From Vibrio plantisponsor (GTDB taxonomy: Bacteria > Pseudomonadota > Gammaproteobacteria > Enterobacterales > Vibrionaceae), in the NCBI RefSeq assembly GCF_013041605.1, contig NZ_JABEQC010000002.1, positions 186,001-250,000 of the forward strand: a stretch of DNA of 64,000 nucleotides, in the 5' to 3' direction. Within the stretch, counting starts at the first letter, position 1. Each line of letters opens with the position of its first letter. The position numbers and the translations under genes were made by a program. The notes beneath the pieces were generated by a model. It made no database searches. It worked only from the letters and a program-made list of their open reading frames with translations, and had not been told where the DNA came from. Shown here one piece after another: positions 1 to 9,648 of the stretch.

Positions 1-185
1 GTGGCCTAAAATCTTTCAGCTTCGAGAAGCTGATCGAGCGTAAGCCTGAGATGGTACTTGAGCTAGCGGTTAAAGGTATGCTTCCAAAAGGTCCTCTAGG
101 CCGTGCTATGTACCGTAAGCTTAAAGTTTACGCAGGCGCTGAGCACAACCACGCTGCTCAACAACCTAAAGTACTAGACATCTAA
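1..185 (+). CDS. rplM: 50S ribosomal protein L13, C-terminal part (partial)
   Basis: The window opens inside this gene; the reading frame uses codons starting at position 3 and ends with TAA at 183-185. About 60 C-terminal residues are visible, including the stretch [20 protein letters not shown] and the ending QQPKVLDI, which are nearly the same as the end of E. coli L13. L13 binds 23S rRNA early in assembly of the large ribosomal subunit. The next gene, rpsI, starts 15 bases downstream, the conserved rplM-rpsI operon. The 5' end and promoter lie outside the window. Confidence 0.96.
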
Positions 186-200
186 TTGGGGATATCGGAA

Positions 201-593
201 ATGGCAGAGAATCAATACTACGGCACTGGCCGTCGCAAAAGCTCAGCTGCACGCGTTTTTATTAAACCAGGCAGCGGCAACATCGTAATCAACAAGCGTA
301 GCCTTGATGAATACTTCGGTCGTCCAACTTCTCGTATGGTTGTTAAACAACCTCTTGAGCTAGTTGAGATGGTAGAGAAACTAGATCTATACATCACTGT
401 TAAAGGTGGCGGTATTTCTGGTCAAGCAGGTGCTATCCGTCACGGTATCACTCGCGCTCTTATGGAATACGATGAATCACTACGTCCTGCACTACGTGCG
501 GCTGGCTACGTTACTCGTGACGCTCGTTGCGTTGAACGTAAGAAAGTTGGTCTACGTAAAGCACGTCGTCGTCCACAGTTCTCAAAACGTTAA
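201..593 (+). CDS. rpsI: 30S ribosomal protein S9
   Basis: A 130-residue protein starting [20 protein letters not shown] and ending in the basic tail RRRPQFSKR, typical of S9, whose C-terminal tail reaches the P-site tRNA in the small subunit. The frame is open from a TTG at 186, but the ATG at 201 gives the family N-terminus and follows a short GGGGATA-type ribosome binding region. It is the second gene of the rplM-rpsI operon and is followed by an intrinsic terminator. Codon choice is strongly biased, as expected for a highly expressed gene. Confidence 0.98.
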   Translation: MAENQYYGTGRRKSSAARVFIKPGSGNIVINKRSLDEYFGRPTSRMVVKQPLELVEMVEKLDLYITVKGGGISGQAGAIRHGITRALMEYDESLRPALRAAGYVTRDARCVERKKVGLRKARRRPQFSKR

Positions 594-648
594 TCTTTCT
601 TTATTGGAAGATGTTCGTTGGTCCAGTTTTACTGGATTGGGAAAAAAA

Positions 649-673
649 AGCTCGGCTTATGCCGGGCTTTTTG
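649..673 (+). terminator. Intrinsic terminator after rpsI
   Basis: Stem AGCTCGGC (649-656) pairs with GCCGGGCT (661-668) around the loop TTAT and is followed directly by a run of T. It closes the rplM-rpsI transcript. Confidence 0.9.
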
Positions 674-797
674 TTTTTCTTCGCCTATGAAAAATTTCAT
701 TTATCAATAATCACTTCCGAAACTTTTACAGCCTTACTCCCTTTTGTGACGCAACTTAGGGTTTGCTTCACGAATGTTACAAAAAGGTAGCTTTATC

Positions 798-826
798 TTG
801 TCAAAAAGTAGGGTTTTATTTATCAT
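798..826 (+). promoter_or_regulatory. Predicted sigma-70 promoter for petABC
   Basis: TTGTCA at 798-803 and TATCAT at 821-826 are separated by exactly 17 bases; each box matches five of six consensus positions. Transcription would start near 833, about 90 bases before petA. No other gene lies between the rpsI terminator and petA. Found by eye only. Confidence 0.6.
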
Positions 827-923
827 TTGCCGTCAAATAAATACAACTAAATTAGTATTTTGTTAGCCATGCTCTTAAGCGGAATAACAGCAATCCACAA
901 GGAGCAAATGGGAGAATGTCTGG

Positions 924-1517
924 ATGAGCAATGCGCCTTTGAACAACAGTCGCAGACGTTTCTTAACTGCGACAACTGCGGTTGTCGGTGGGTTAGGAGC
1001 GGCGGCAGTTGCTGTACCTTTTATAAAATCTTGGAACCCAAGTGCGAAAGCAAAAGCGGCCGGCGCCCCTGTCGAGGTTGATGTAAGCAAACTCGAGGAA
1101 GGGCAAATGGTTCGTGTTGAGTGGCGAGGTAAACCTGTATGGGTTGTTCGTCGTTCGCAAACAATTGTTGATGCTCTTAAAGAGCACGATAATCAATTAC
1201 GTGATCCGAACTCTGGTGAAGAGCAACAGCCGGATTACGCTCAAAACACTTATCGCTCAATTAAGCCTGAATATTTCATCGCTGTGGGTATCTGTACGCA
1301 CTTAGGTTGTTCACCAAGCTATTTGCCTGATTCTTTCAGTGAACAAGTCCAAGGCGTTAAGTCAGGTTTCTTCTGTCCTTGTCACGGTTCGAAGTTTGAC
1401 ATGGCTGGACGAGTGTTCCAGGGCGTTCCTGCACCACTGAACCTGGTCATTCCGAAGCATATGTATTTAAGCGATACAAGAATTGTCATCGGTCTCGATG
1501 AAACAGGGGAGGCATAA
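924..1517 (+). CDS. petA: Ubiquinol-cytochrome c reductase, Rieske iron-sulfur subunit
   Basis: A 197-residue Rieske subunit of the cytochrome bc1 complex. It carries electrons from quinol at the Qo site to cytochrome c1 on the periplasmic side of the inner membrane. The N-terminus has a twin-arginine signal (SRRRFLTATTAV, residues 9-20) whose hydrophobic part stays as the membrane anchor. The two cluster-binding boxes are CTHLGC (Cys124, His126, Cys129) and CPCHGS (Cys151, Cys153, His154); the inner cysteines can form the structural disulfide. The start ATG follows GGAG at 911-914. Its stop codon overlaps the start of petB by one base (TAATG), so translation is probably coupled. Confidence 0.97.
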   Translation: MSNAPLNNSRRRFLTATTAVVGGLGAAAVAVPFIKSWNPSAKAKAAGAPVEVDVSKLEEGQMVRVEWRGKPVWVVRRSQTIVDALKEHDNQLRDPNSGEEQQPDYAQNTYRSIKPEYFIAVGICTHLGCSPSYLPDSFSEQVQGVKSGFFCPCHGSKFDMAGRVFQGVPAPLNLVIPKHMYLSDTRIVIGLDETGEA

Positions 1518-2782
1518 TGCAAGCTCTACTTGATTGGGTAGAAAAACGTCTACCCGCGATGAACGCGTATAAAAAGCACCTTTCTGAATATCCAATGCCA
1601 AAGAACTTCAACTTTTGGTACCTTTTTGGTTCCTTGGCGATGCTGGTGCTTGTAAACCAGATCCTAACGGGCATTTGGTTGACGATGAACTACGTTCCTT
1701 CTGGTGAAGGTGCCTTTGCTTCTGTTGAATACATCATGCGTGATGTGGAGTTCGGTTGGTTGCTACGTTATATGCACTCAACGGGCGCTTCTGCATTCTT
1801 CGTGGTTGTGTATCTGCATATGTTCCGTGGCCTCATTTACGGTTCATACCAAAAGCCTCGTGAACTTCTTTGGTTGTTCGGCATGCTAATTTTCTTAGTG
1901 CTGATGGCTGAAGCATTTATGGGTTACTTGCTACCTTGGGGACAAATGTCTTACTGGGGTGCACAGGTAATCATTTCTCTGTTTGGTGCGATTCCTGTCA
2001 TCGGTGATGACTTAACGCTATGGATTCGTGGTGACTACGTAATCTCTGGTGCAACGTTGAACCGTTTCTTCGCACTGCACGTAATCGCTTTACCAATCGT
2101 GTTACTGCTGTTGATTGTTCTGCACATTCTTGCTCTGCATGAAGTGGGCTCAAACAACCCTGATGGTATCGAAACTAAATTGCCAAAAGGCTCTATGGGT
2201 GACGATTACCAATCACAGTTCAAGTTCCACGATTACTACTCGAAGAAATACGACATCATTGATTCTATTCCTTTCCATCCTTATGGAACGGTAAAAGATA
2301 TGGTTGGTGTTGCTGGCTTCTTGTTCTTGTTTAGCTATGTGTTGTTCTTCAACCCAGAGATGGGTGGATACTTCCTTGAGCCGCCTAACTTTGAAGCAGC
2401 AAACCCACTGAAAACACCAGCGCACATCGCGCCAGTTTGGTACTTCACTCCGTTCTATGCGATTTTGCGTGCGGTTCCAGATAAGCTGATTGGTGTTGTT
2501 GCGATGGGTGCATCGATTGTCGTGCTATTCCTATTGCCTTGGTTGGATCGTTGTAAAGTTCGTTCTTACCGCTACCGCAGTAAGTTGCATTTAATCAACA
2601 TTATTCAATTCACCATTTGTTTCATTGCTTTAGGTATCCTTGGTGCTCTACCAGCTACGCCAACTTATACCTTACTAGCTCGAATCTTTAGTTTAGGTTA
2701 CTTCATGTTCTTCGTATTGCTGTTCTTCTACAGCAAAAATGAAGCAACCAAGCCACTACCAAAGAGGGTGACATTCAAATGA
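1517..2782 (+). CDS. petB: Ubiquinol-cytochrome c reductase, cytochrome b subunit
   Basis: A 421-residue multi-spanning membrane protein carrying hemes bL and bH and both quinone sites. The heme-ligand pairs are visible as His87/His101 and His188/His203. It keeps the full-length b plus subunit-IV fusion typical of proteobacterial bc1. The Qo-site tetrapeptide, usually PEWY, reads PVWY at residues 306-309, so the glutamate thought to help remove a quinol proton is a valine (see findings). Both the start and stop overlap the neighbouring genes, by 1 and 4 bases, in a tight petA-petB-petC operon. Confidence 0.97.
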   Translation: MQALLDWVEKRLPAMNAYKKHLSEYPMPKNFNFWYLFGSLAMLVLVNQILTGIWLTMNYVPSGEGAFASVEYIMRDVEFGWLLRYMHSTGASAFFVVVYLHMFRGLIYGSYQKPRELLWLFGMLIFLVLMAEAFMGYLLPWGQMSYWGAQVIISLFGAIPVIGDDLTLWIRGDYVISGATLNRFFALHVIALPIVLLLLIVLHILALHEVGSNNPDGIETKLPKGSMGDDYQSQFKFHDYYSKKYDIIDSIPFHPYGTVKDMVGVAGFLFLFSYVLFFNPEMGGYFLEPPNFEAANPLKTPAHIAPVWYFTPFYAILRAVPDKLIGVVAMGASIVVLFLLPWLDRCKVRSYRYRSKLHLINIIQFTICFIALGILGALPATPTYTLLARIFSLGYFMFFVLLFFYSKNEATKPLPKRVTFK

Positions 2783-3516
2783 AGAAATGGATTGTAATTT
2801 TGTTTGCATTGTTGCCTTCATTGGTGATGGCAGCAGGTGGAAATGTACATTTAGATAAAGCAGAAAATGATTTAACTGATCAAGCATCTTTGCAACGTGG
2901 TGCTAAGTTATTCATGAACTACTGTTTTGGATGTCACTCTACGCAATACCAACGTTATGAACGTGTTGCGACGGATTTGGGCATTCCAGCAGATTTAATG
3001 AAAGAGAATCTTATTTTCAATCCAACCACTAAGATTGGTGAGTTGATGGAAAATGCGATTCCTGACAAATCAGCAGCAAAATGGTTTGGTGCTCCACCGC
3101 CAGATTTGACTCTAGTCGCACGAGTTCGTGGCGCTGATTGGTTATATACCTACTTGCGTTCATTCTATGCGGACCCAAGCCGTCCATTTGGCGTAAACAA
3201 CATCGTTTTCCCAAGCGTTGGTATGCCACATGTGCTTGAAGAGCTGCAAGGTACTCCGGAACCGATCTTCGATACTCATGTAGTCGATGGTGAAGAAGTT
3301 AAGGTTGTGGTTGGTACTAAGTCTCAAGGCAACGGTGAGTTAAGTGCTGGGGAGTATGACCAAGCTGTATTGGATTTGGTTAACTTCCTAGAGTACTCGG
3401 GCGAACCTGTTAAATTGGAACGCCAAGCTATGGGTTGGTGGGTATTTGCATTCTTAGTTGTGTTCACTATCGTTGTAGTGGCACTTAAGAAAGAATATTG
3501 GCGTGATGTGCACTAA
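2779..3516 (+). CDS. petC: Ubiquinol-cytochrome c reductase, cytochrome c1 subunit
   Basis: A 245-residue precursor with a cleavable Sec signal peptide (MKKWIVILFALLPSLVMAAG), one c-type heme box CFGCH at residues 49-53 and a GMPHVL segment that probably supplies the axial methionine. A single C-terminal membrane anchor (GWWVFAFLVVFTIVVVAL) precedes a short basic tail. Cytochrome c1 passes electrons from the Rieske protein to soluble or membrane cytochrome c. The start codon overlaps the petB stop as ATGA. It is the last gene of petABC, followed by a terminator. Confidence 0.97.
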   Translation: MKKWIVILFALLPSLVMAAGGNVHLDKAENDLTDQASLQRGAKLFMNYCFGCHSTQYQRYERVATDLGIPADLMKENLIFNPTTKIGELMENAIPDKSAAKWFGAPPPDLTLVARVRGADWLYTYLRSFYADPSRPFGVNNIVFPSVGMPHVLEELQGTPEPIFDTHVVDGEEVKVVVGTKSQGNGELSAGEYDQAVLDLVNFLEYSGEPVKLERQAMGWWVFAFLVVFTIVVVALKKEYWRDVH

Positions 3517-3557
3517 TTGTGCTATTATACCGCGCTAAATCCTAGTATTTAATTCTG

Positions 3558-3586
3558 CAATGGGGGCTTAGCCTCCATTGTTTTTT
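3558..3586 (+). terminator. Intrinsic terminator after petABC
   Basis: A 10-bp stem, CAATGGGGGC with GCCTCCATTG (one G-U pair) around the loop TTA, followed by six T. It separates petABC from sspA. Confidence 0.88.
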
Positions 3587-3615
3587 GTATCTGTGTAAGT
3601 GTGCTGGAGGGCTCC

Positions 3616-4251
3616 ATGGCTGTAGCTGCCAATAAACGTTCTGTGATGACTCTATTTTCAAGTGCATCTGATATGTATAGCCATCAGGTTCGTATTGTGC
3701 TGGCTGAAAAAGGTGTCAGTGTTGAGGTTGAGTTGGTTGATGAAGATAACTTACCAGCTGATCTAGTTGAGCTTAACCCATACAAAACGGTACCTACTTT
3801 AGTCGATCGTGAGCTTGCGCTTTATGATTCAAAAATCATCATGGAATACCTTGATGAACGTTTTCCGCATCCACCACTAATGCCTGTATATCCGGTAGCT
3901 CGTGGTAATAGCCGTTTGATGATCTATCGTATCGAGAGAAACTGGTATTCACTTGCTGAGAAAGTAGTAAACGGTAAAGCTGAAGAAGCAGAATCTGCAC
4001 GTAACAAACTACGTAACGACTTACTAACTCTAGCACCAGTATTCGCTGAATATGAATACTTCATGAGCGAAGAGTTCAGTCTAATCGATTGTTACTTAGC
4101 ACCACTATTATGGCGTCTACCAGTTCTAGGTATTGAGCTAGTTGGCCCAGGTTCGAAAGAACTTAAAGTTTATATGAACCGTGTGTTTGAGCGCGATTCA
4201 TTCCTAGCTTCTCTAACTGAAGCAGAACGCGAGATGCGTCTTGCTCGTTAA
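3616..4251 (+). CDS. sspA: Stringent starvation protein A
   Basis: A 211-residue glutathione-S-transferase-fold protein that binds RNA polymerase and affects transcription in stationary phase and stress. The start MAVAANKRSVMTLFS and the central block YLDERFPHPPLMPVYPVAR are almost the same as E. coli SspA. The frame is open from a GTG at 3601, but ATG 3616 gives the family N-terminus and follows GGAGG at 3607-3611. The N-terminal thioredoxin-like half lacks a catalytic cysteine, as is usual for SspA. sspB starts 12 bases downstream. Confidence 0.96.
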   Translation: MAVAANKRSVMTLFSSASDMYSHQVRIVLAEKGVSVEVELVDEDNLPADLVELNPYKTVPTLVDRELALYDSKIIMEYLDERFPHPPLMPVYPVARGNSRLMIYRIERNWYSLAEKVVNGKAEEAESARNKLRNDLLTLAPVFAEYEYFMSEEFSLIDCYLAPLLWRLPVLGIELVGPGSKELKVYMNRVFERDSFLASLTEAEREMRLAR

Positions 4252-4263
4252 TGGTTGTATTTG

Positions 4264-4734
4264 ATGGATATTGATCAAATGACACCTCGCCGACCATATA
4301 TGCTGAGAGCATTTTATGATTGGTTGCTAGAAAACGATTTAACTCCTCATCTTGTTGTAGACGCGACAATGCGTGGCGTTCGAGTTCCGATGGAATACGT
4401 ACAAGATGGGCAAATCATCCTCAATGTGGCACCTCGTGCTGTCGGCAACTTAGAGCTGGGTAACGATGAAGTTACGTTTAATGCTCGTTTTGGCGGCCGA
4501 CCACAAGTTGTTGTTGTTCCGTTGTATGCCGTACAAGCAATATATGCTCGTGAAAACGGTGCCGGAACCATGTTTGATCCAGAGCCTGCTTACGAGCAAG
4601 AACTTGATTCAGATATGATTGTGGAAGATGTGACAGACGAAAACATCGAAGTTGAAACTTCTGTTGAAGATGGTCCGTCAGATGATGAGCCACCTCGTCC
4701 AAAAGGCAAACCAAGTTTGCGAGTTGTGAAGTAA
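4264..4734 (+). CDS. sspB: ClpXP protease specificity-enhancing factor SspB
   Basis: A 156-residue adaptor that delivers ssrA-tagged proteins from stalled ribosomes to ClpXP. The substrate-binding domain (about residues 1-110, with TPRRPYMLRAFYDWLLEN and APRAVGNLELGNDEVTFNAR) is followed by an acidic flexible linker and the C-terminal ClpX-docking tail KPSLRVVK, all as in E. coli. The start was set at ATG 4264 (MDIDQMTPRRPY) by family comparison; no strong ribosome binding site is visible, so coupling to sspA translation is likely. Confidence 0.95.
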   Translation: MDIDQMTPRRPYMLRAFYDWLLENDLTPHLVVDATMRGVRVPMEYVQDGQIILNVAPRAVGNLELGNDEVTFNARFGGRPQVVVVPLYAVQAIYARENGAGTMFDPEPAYEQELDSDMIVEDVTDENIEVETSVEDGPSDDEPPRPKGKPSLRVVK

Positions 4735-4758
4735 CAGTTCGTGAAGTAATACTAAAAA

Positions 4759-4782
4759 AGCAGCTCAATGAGCTGCTTTTTC
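4759..4782. terminator. Bidirectional terminator between sspB and dolP
   Basis: AGCAGCTC (4759-4766) pairs with GAGCTGCT (4770-4777) around AAT. A T run follows on the plus strand and an A run precedes it, so the hairpin can end both sspAB and the convergent lpoA-dolP transcript. Confidence 0.85.
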
Positions 4783-4804
4783 TTTTTGAACTTTTTATTC
4801 AGTT

Positions 4805-5377
4805 TTATTCATTGCCATACTCGAAGGCTCTGATGACCTGTTTCACGCCAGAGATGTTACGGGCAATTTCTGTTGCTTTATCAGCATTCTCACGAGACAC
4901 GTAGCCAAACAGATACACTTCTCTCGCTTCTGTAATCACTTTAATCTTGGTGCCGTTGAGGTCTGAATCCGCTATCAGAGCAGATTTTACTTTGGTTGTG
5001 ATCCAACTGTCGTTACTTATCGCACTCACAGATAAAGGCTCGGCAATTTTGACCTGATTATGCAGCTCTTTAACGCCTTTGACTTTCTGTGCTTGGGTAA
5101 TAAATTGGTCTAGCAGCTCGGCGTTTCTCGCTTGGCCGAGAAGAACGACGGTTCCTTGATATGAACTAGCGACAAAGCGAGCCGCGCCTCTGTAAGGGGG
5201 TTTGTTACCAAGACCTGCTACTTCAAACTCAATTTGGTTATCGTTCCAAATCTGCTGTGTCGTTCGAGGATCTGTGACCAAATTCGCGGTTGTAGCAGCG
5301 CCTGCGATAAATAACCCGGCACACCCTGACAAACTCATTGTGGCACTTAACATTAAAGCAAGGCGGAGAGACTTCAT
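4805..5377 (-). CDS. dolP: Division/outer-membrane lipoprotein DolP (two BON domains)
   Basis: A 190-residue lipoprotein with lipobox LSGC (Cys19) and two BON domains, at about residues 45-115 and 120-190. DolP (formerly YraP) supports outer-membrane integrity and is linked to the Bam complex and division sites in E. coli. The longer open frame upstream is not used here: ATG 5377 (MKSLRLALML) gives a proper lipoprotein signal. It is the last gene of the minus-strand run lpoA-yraN-diaA-dolP, the same order as in E. coli. Confidence 0.93.
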   Translation of the reverse strand: MKSLRLALMLSATMSLSGCAGLFIAGAATTANLVTDPRTTQQIWNDNQIEFEVAGLGNKPPYRGAARFVASSYQGTVVLLGQARNAELLDQFITQAQKVKGVKELHNQVKIAEPLSVSAISNDSWITTKVKSALIADSDLNGTKIKVITEAREVYLFGYVSRENADKATEIARNISGVKQVIRAFEYGNE

Positions 5378-5393
5378 AACAAACCTTCTACTG

Positions 5394-5987
<594 letters not shown>

Positions 5988-6359
5988 TTATCCTTCGGTA
6001 ATTGCGTTTTTTATCCACTCGATATGGCTACCATTGCTATGAATAGCGACCACATCAAATCTAAAATCTGTAGCATCAGCGTTTAAGCCTTGCTTGAGCA
6101 TCCACCAATTGGCCGCTTTGATCAAGCGGTGCTGTTTTTGTCGGGTCACACTTTCTGCTGCGTGACCATAATTCTGACTGTTGCGATACTTAACTTCGAC
6201 AAAAACGATGGTACTGCTTTCTTTCATTATCAGGTCTAACTCACCACCTCGAGCAAGGAAGTTTTTACCAATTAGAGATAGACCTTGGCGGCGTAGATAT
6301 TCCGCCGCCATCTGTTCAAACTGTTGGCCTTTACTGCGCTTGCTCAGAAGTAGCGCCAT
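5988..6359 (-). CDS. yraN: YraN family protein (UPF0102, endonuclease-like fold)
   Basis: A 123-residue protein of the UPF0102 family. The restriction-endonuclease-like core is visible: Glu20, then GGELDLI with Glu40 and Asp42, then VFVEVKYR with Glu55 and Lys57, the pattern of a PD-(D/E)XK active site. The biological role is not established. Its start overlaps the end of lpoA by 29 bases, so it is probably translated by coupling within the lpoA operon. Confidence 0.9.
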   Translation of the reverse strand: MALLLSKRSKGQQFEQMAAEYLRRQGLSLIGKNFLARGGELDLIMKESSTIVFVEVKYRNSQNYGHAAESVTRQKQHRLIKAANWWMLKQGLNADATDFRFDVVAIHSNGSHIEWIKNAITEG

Positions 6360-8157
6360 GCTCTGCCCAACTGATTTCGCGTTGTACTACACATTGGTCA
6401 TCAATGCTGAGTACACCTGTTTGACCATCAATGGTATATCCTTCGACGGTTTTCATCTGTGGAAGTTCAACCATTAAACGATAAGCATCCATACCCAGCG
6501 CCTGTAATCGGCGTTCTGCGTTTGAATCTTTAGGCCACAAACGCTCCATCTGTTCAGCAATTTCTGCTTTAGGATGGATAAGAAGAGGAATATCACTGTA
6601 GCTGACGCCTGTCAGGTCTTCATACTGACGACCACCGCCGTTACTTTTAGAATTTGAGTAAAGTTTTGGTGGGCGAGTGTCCGGGTTAATCGCTACTTCA
6701 ATAAATGGCTTAATCAGAGTGAGTTCATCACTGCTTGCAACAATGTATACCGCATCGATATCGCGACGGCTACGAGGCTGACTCTCAAGCTTAATGTTGA
6801 GTAAGCCTTCCATCTGAGCAATGTTTTGCTGGCTATCTTGCAAACCAAATACATTGTTAATATTGCGTTGAAGCTGGCGTTTGTCACCAAACAGGTTCAC
6901 AGCCACCTTGTTATTGCTGTATTTACGCCATTCGTCATTGAAAGCTTCAACAACGCGTTCACCATAGCTGCTTTGAGGCGCAAGAATCAAAGGATATTGT
7001 ACGCCTTCAGCTGCGAGGTGCTTAGCCGCTTGTGCTACTTCCTGCTCAGGAGACAGTGCGAGGTAACAAATGTCAGTGCCTTCGATCAACTCATCTGGAA
7101 TGTTCAAAGCCAGGCTTGGGATCGTGCGTTCTTCAGTTCTGTGTTGCTGCTGCATCTGCGCGATATTTTCTTTAAGCAGAGGACCAACGATGAAATCAAT
7201 CTGTTTCTCTTGGATTTTGGCTTTAATTGCATCTAAAGATTCAGTATTGGTATCGATGATGGTAAGTGTTGCGTTATCTTCACGCTTTTCGTCATTCATC
7301 ATAGCCATGATGAAACCGTCACGAATTAACTGAGCCTGTTTATCAAATTTCCCTGTTAGTGGCAGCAGTAACGCCGTATTTACAGGTTGGATAATGGTAA
7401 GACTTAAGATGTCGGTAATCGATTTAGGCGTATATGTTGCCGCAGGATGATCGGCATTTTCTGCCAGCCATTTCTCAAGAGTGTTTTTCAACTGTGGAAC
7501 ATCATTGCCGAATGTCTTCACGTAGACAGCCAGTTGTAACCAACCATCTAAAATTTCTTCTTCTGGTTTCGTCGTCAGTTGAGTGATGGCTTGAGCTGAA
7601 TAACGTTGCAAATTAGCCCAGATTTGATCTGAAATAGCTTCTTCTTGATCGCTTGGGATTAAACCATACAAAGCTGAAAGTTCGCGGCTAGTTTCAAAAG
7701 GACGGTCAAGCGCGGTGAAAATGTCTGCTCTCATTTGATGGTATTGAACCCATTGAGAATCCGCTAACGTCCATTGCGCGTTAAAGTTAAGCTGATTTAG
7801 GGCTTGGCTGTACTGTTCAGCATTCATAGAAAGCTGAGCTTTGCCCATTTGCCATTCGGCTTGTTGAACTTCACTAAGATTCTGCTTTGACAGTCGATAA
7901 ATGAGTAACTGAGCTTGCTCAGTGTTGTTACTCTCGATAGCCGTTTTCATGGCCATAATTAACCAGTCATTCTGCAAACTACCCTGACTGCTGTCTGCTT
8001 TCATAAGATAATTTTGTGTCGGCTGGTTCGCTTCAGCTGTGATATCAACGTATTGAGGTGCTGAAGGTTTAGACGAACAAGCTGCTAACGTGATTGCTAA
8101 TGCAACTGGAGCGAGTAAGCGTGGTACACTGATTCTCTGATGGTTATTTATAGCCAT
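6331..8157 (-). CDS. lpoA: Penicillin-binding protein activator LpoA
   Basis: A 608-residue outer-membrane lipoprotein with lipobox LAAC (Cys27). In E. coli, LpoA spans the periplasm and stimulates the peptidoglycan synthase PBP1A. The layout fits: an N-terminal helical TPR-like half (about 30-260) and a C-terminal half like periplasmic substrate-binding proteins (about 265-590; LLPLTGKFDKQAQLIRDGFI marks its start). It is the first gene of lpoA-yraN-diaA-dolP and is divergent from rsmI, with only 64 bases between the two starts. Confidence 0.94.
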   Translation of the reverse strand: MAINNHQRISVPRLLAPVALAITLAACSSKPSAPQYVDITAEANQPTQNYLMKADSSQGSLQNDWLIMAMKTAIESNNTEQAQLLIYRLSKQNLSEVQQAEWQMGKAQLSMNAEQYSQALNQLNFNAQWTLADSQWVQYHQMRADIFTALDRPFETSRELSALYGLIPSDQEEAISDQIWANLQRYSAQAITQLTTKPEEEILDGWLQLAVYVKTFGNDVPQLKNTLEKWLAENADHPAATYTPKSITDILSLTIIQPVNTALLLPLTGKFDKQAQLIRDGFIMAMMNDEKREDNATLTIIDTNTESLDAIKAKIQEKQIDFIVGPLLKENIAQMQQQHRTEERTIPSLALNIPDELIEGTDICYLALSPEQEVAQAAKHLAAEGVQYPLILAPQSSYGERVVEAFNDEWRKYSNNKVAVNLFGDKRQLQRNINNVFGLQDSQQNIAQMEGLLNIKLESQPRSRRDIDAVYIVASSDELTLIKPFIEVAINPDTRPPKLYSNSKSNGGGRQYEDLTGVSYSDIPLLIHPKAEIAEQMERLWPKDSNAERRLQALGMDAYRLMVELPQMKTVEGYTIDGQTGVLSIDDQCVVQREISWAEHGATSEQAQ

Positions 8158-8221
8158 GAGTTCTTTTCATTATCCCGAGTGAAATTGTCTCTATATTAAT
8201 CGTTGAAGTGATGGTAAACAA

Positions 8222-9085
8222 ATGACAGATAACAAAACCTTGCCGGCAGAGGTCCCAACTTTATACATTGTTCCTACTCCGATAGGCAATTTAGGGGATA
8301 TTACCCAGCGCGCCTTAGACGTGCTCTCAAGTGTTGATGTTATCGCAGCAGAAGATACTCGCCATACAGGCAAATTACTTTCTCACTTTAATATCCAAAC
8401 CAAAACCTTCGCTTTGCATGATCACAACGAACAACAAAAAGCTCAAGTATTAGTTGAAAAATTGTTAGCTGGAGAATCAATTGCGTTGGTTTCAGATGCT
8501 GGAACACCACTTATCAGTGACCCAGGATACCACTTGGTGACCCAATGTCGTCAGGCGGGAGTTAAAGTTGTGCCACTTCCTGGTGCGTGTGCGGTAATCA
8601 CAGCGTTAAGTGCCTCTGGTCTGCCGTCAGATCGTTTTAGTTTTGAAGGCTTCCTACCTGCAAAAAGCAAAGGTCGTAAAGACAAATTTATGGAAATTGC
8701 AAAGGTTGAACGCACGTGTATTTTCTATGAATCACCGCATCGTATTACGGAATCGCTGCAAGATATGTTGTCCGTTCTTGGTCCAGAGCGAGAAGTGGTA
8801 TTGGCACGTGAGTTGACGAAAACTTATGAAACGATTCAAGGCATGCCGCTTGGCGAGTTGATTGAATGGATTGAAGAAGACGAAAACCGCAAACGCGGTG
8901 AAATGGTGCTGCTTATCCACGGACATAGAGAGCAAGCAGACGAAGCTCTCCCTGATGAAGCATTGCGTACTCTTGCTATTTTGACTAAAGAATTACCGCT
9001 AAAGAAAGCAGCGGCGCTTGCTGCTGAAATCTACAACTTGAAGAAAAATGCCCTTTATAAGTGGGGATTGGAAAATCTCGATTAA
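8222..9085 (+). CDS. rsmI: 16S rRNA (cytidine(1402)-2'-O)-methyltransferase RsmI
   Basis: A 287-residue tetrapyrrole-methylase-fold enzyme that methylates the ribose of C1402 in 16S rRNA using S-adenosylmethionine. Family blocks are clear: [17 protein letters not shown] (residues 17-33), [25 protein letters not shown] and [21 protein letters not shown]. The gene two positions downstream, rsmH, methylates the base of the same nucleotide; only rnpB lies between them. rsmI is divergent from lpoA, as in E. coli. Confidence 0.96.
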   Translation: MTDNKTLPAEVPTLYIVPTPIGNLGDITQRALDVLSSVDVIAAEDTRHTGKLLSHFNIQTKTFALHDHNEQQKAQVLVEKLLAGESIALVSDAGTPLISDPGYHLVTQCRQAGVKVVPLPGACAVITALSASGLPSDRFSFEGFLPAKSKGRKDKFMEIAKVERTCIFYESPHRITESLQDMLSVLGPEREVVLARELTKTYETIQGMPLGELIEWIEEDENRKRGEMVLLIHGHREQADEALPDEALRTLAILTKELPLKKAAALAAEIYNLKKNALYKWGLENLD

Positions 9086-9139
9086 TCGTCTGGATTTTAA
9101 GCACCTGAGTGTTAATTACCGTGCAAAAGGCATTCTTCC

Positions 9140-9168
9140 TAGACACTGAGTTGAGTTATCTATAGAAT
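9140..9168 (+). promoter_or_regulatory. Predicted rnpB promoter
   Basis: TAGACA (9140-9145) and TAGAAT (9163-9168), each five of six to consensus, are separated by exactly 17 bases. The start point would be at about 9177, which matches the 5' end of rnpB deduced from helix P1. The bases between -10 and +1 (TCGCGCTC) are GC-rich, as in stringently controlled stable-RNA promoters. Confidence 0.75.
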
Positions 9169-9176
9169 TCGCGCTC

Positions 9177-9606
<430 letters not shown>

Positions 9607-9613
9607 ATTTCAG

Positions 9614-9648
9614 ACCCATCATAACTACCTCGTTATGATGGGTTTTTT
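9614..9648 (+). terminator. Intrinsic terminator after rnpB
   Basis: A perfect 12-bp stem, ACCCATCATAAC with GTTATGATGGGT, loop TACCTC, followed by a run of T. Confidence 0.95.

Noticed and set aside
406..690. Plus-strand frame of 94 residues overlapping the end of rpsI.
   Set aside because: Different frame of rpsI that runs through the terminator; low-complexity hydrophobic product.
860..1081. Cysteine-rich 73-residue frame overlapping the start of petA.
   Set aside because: Out of frame with petA, which has a clear Tat signal in this region; no independent support.
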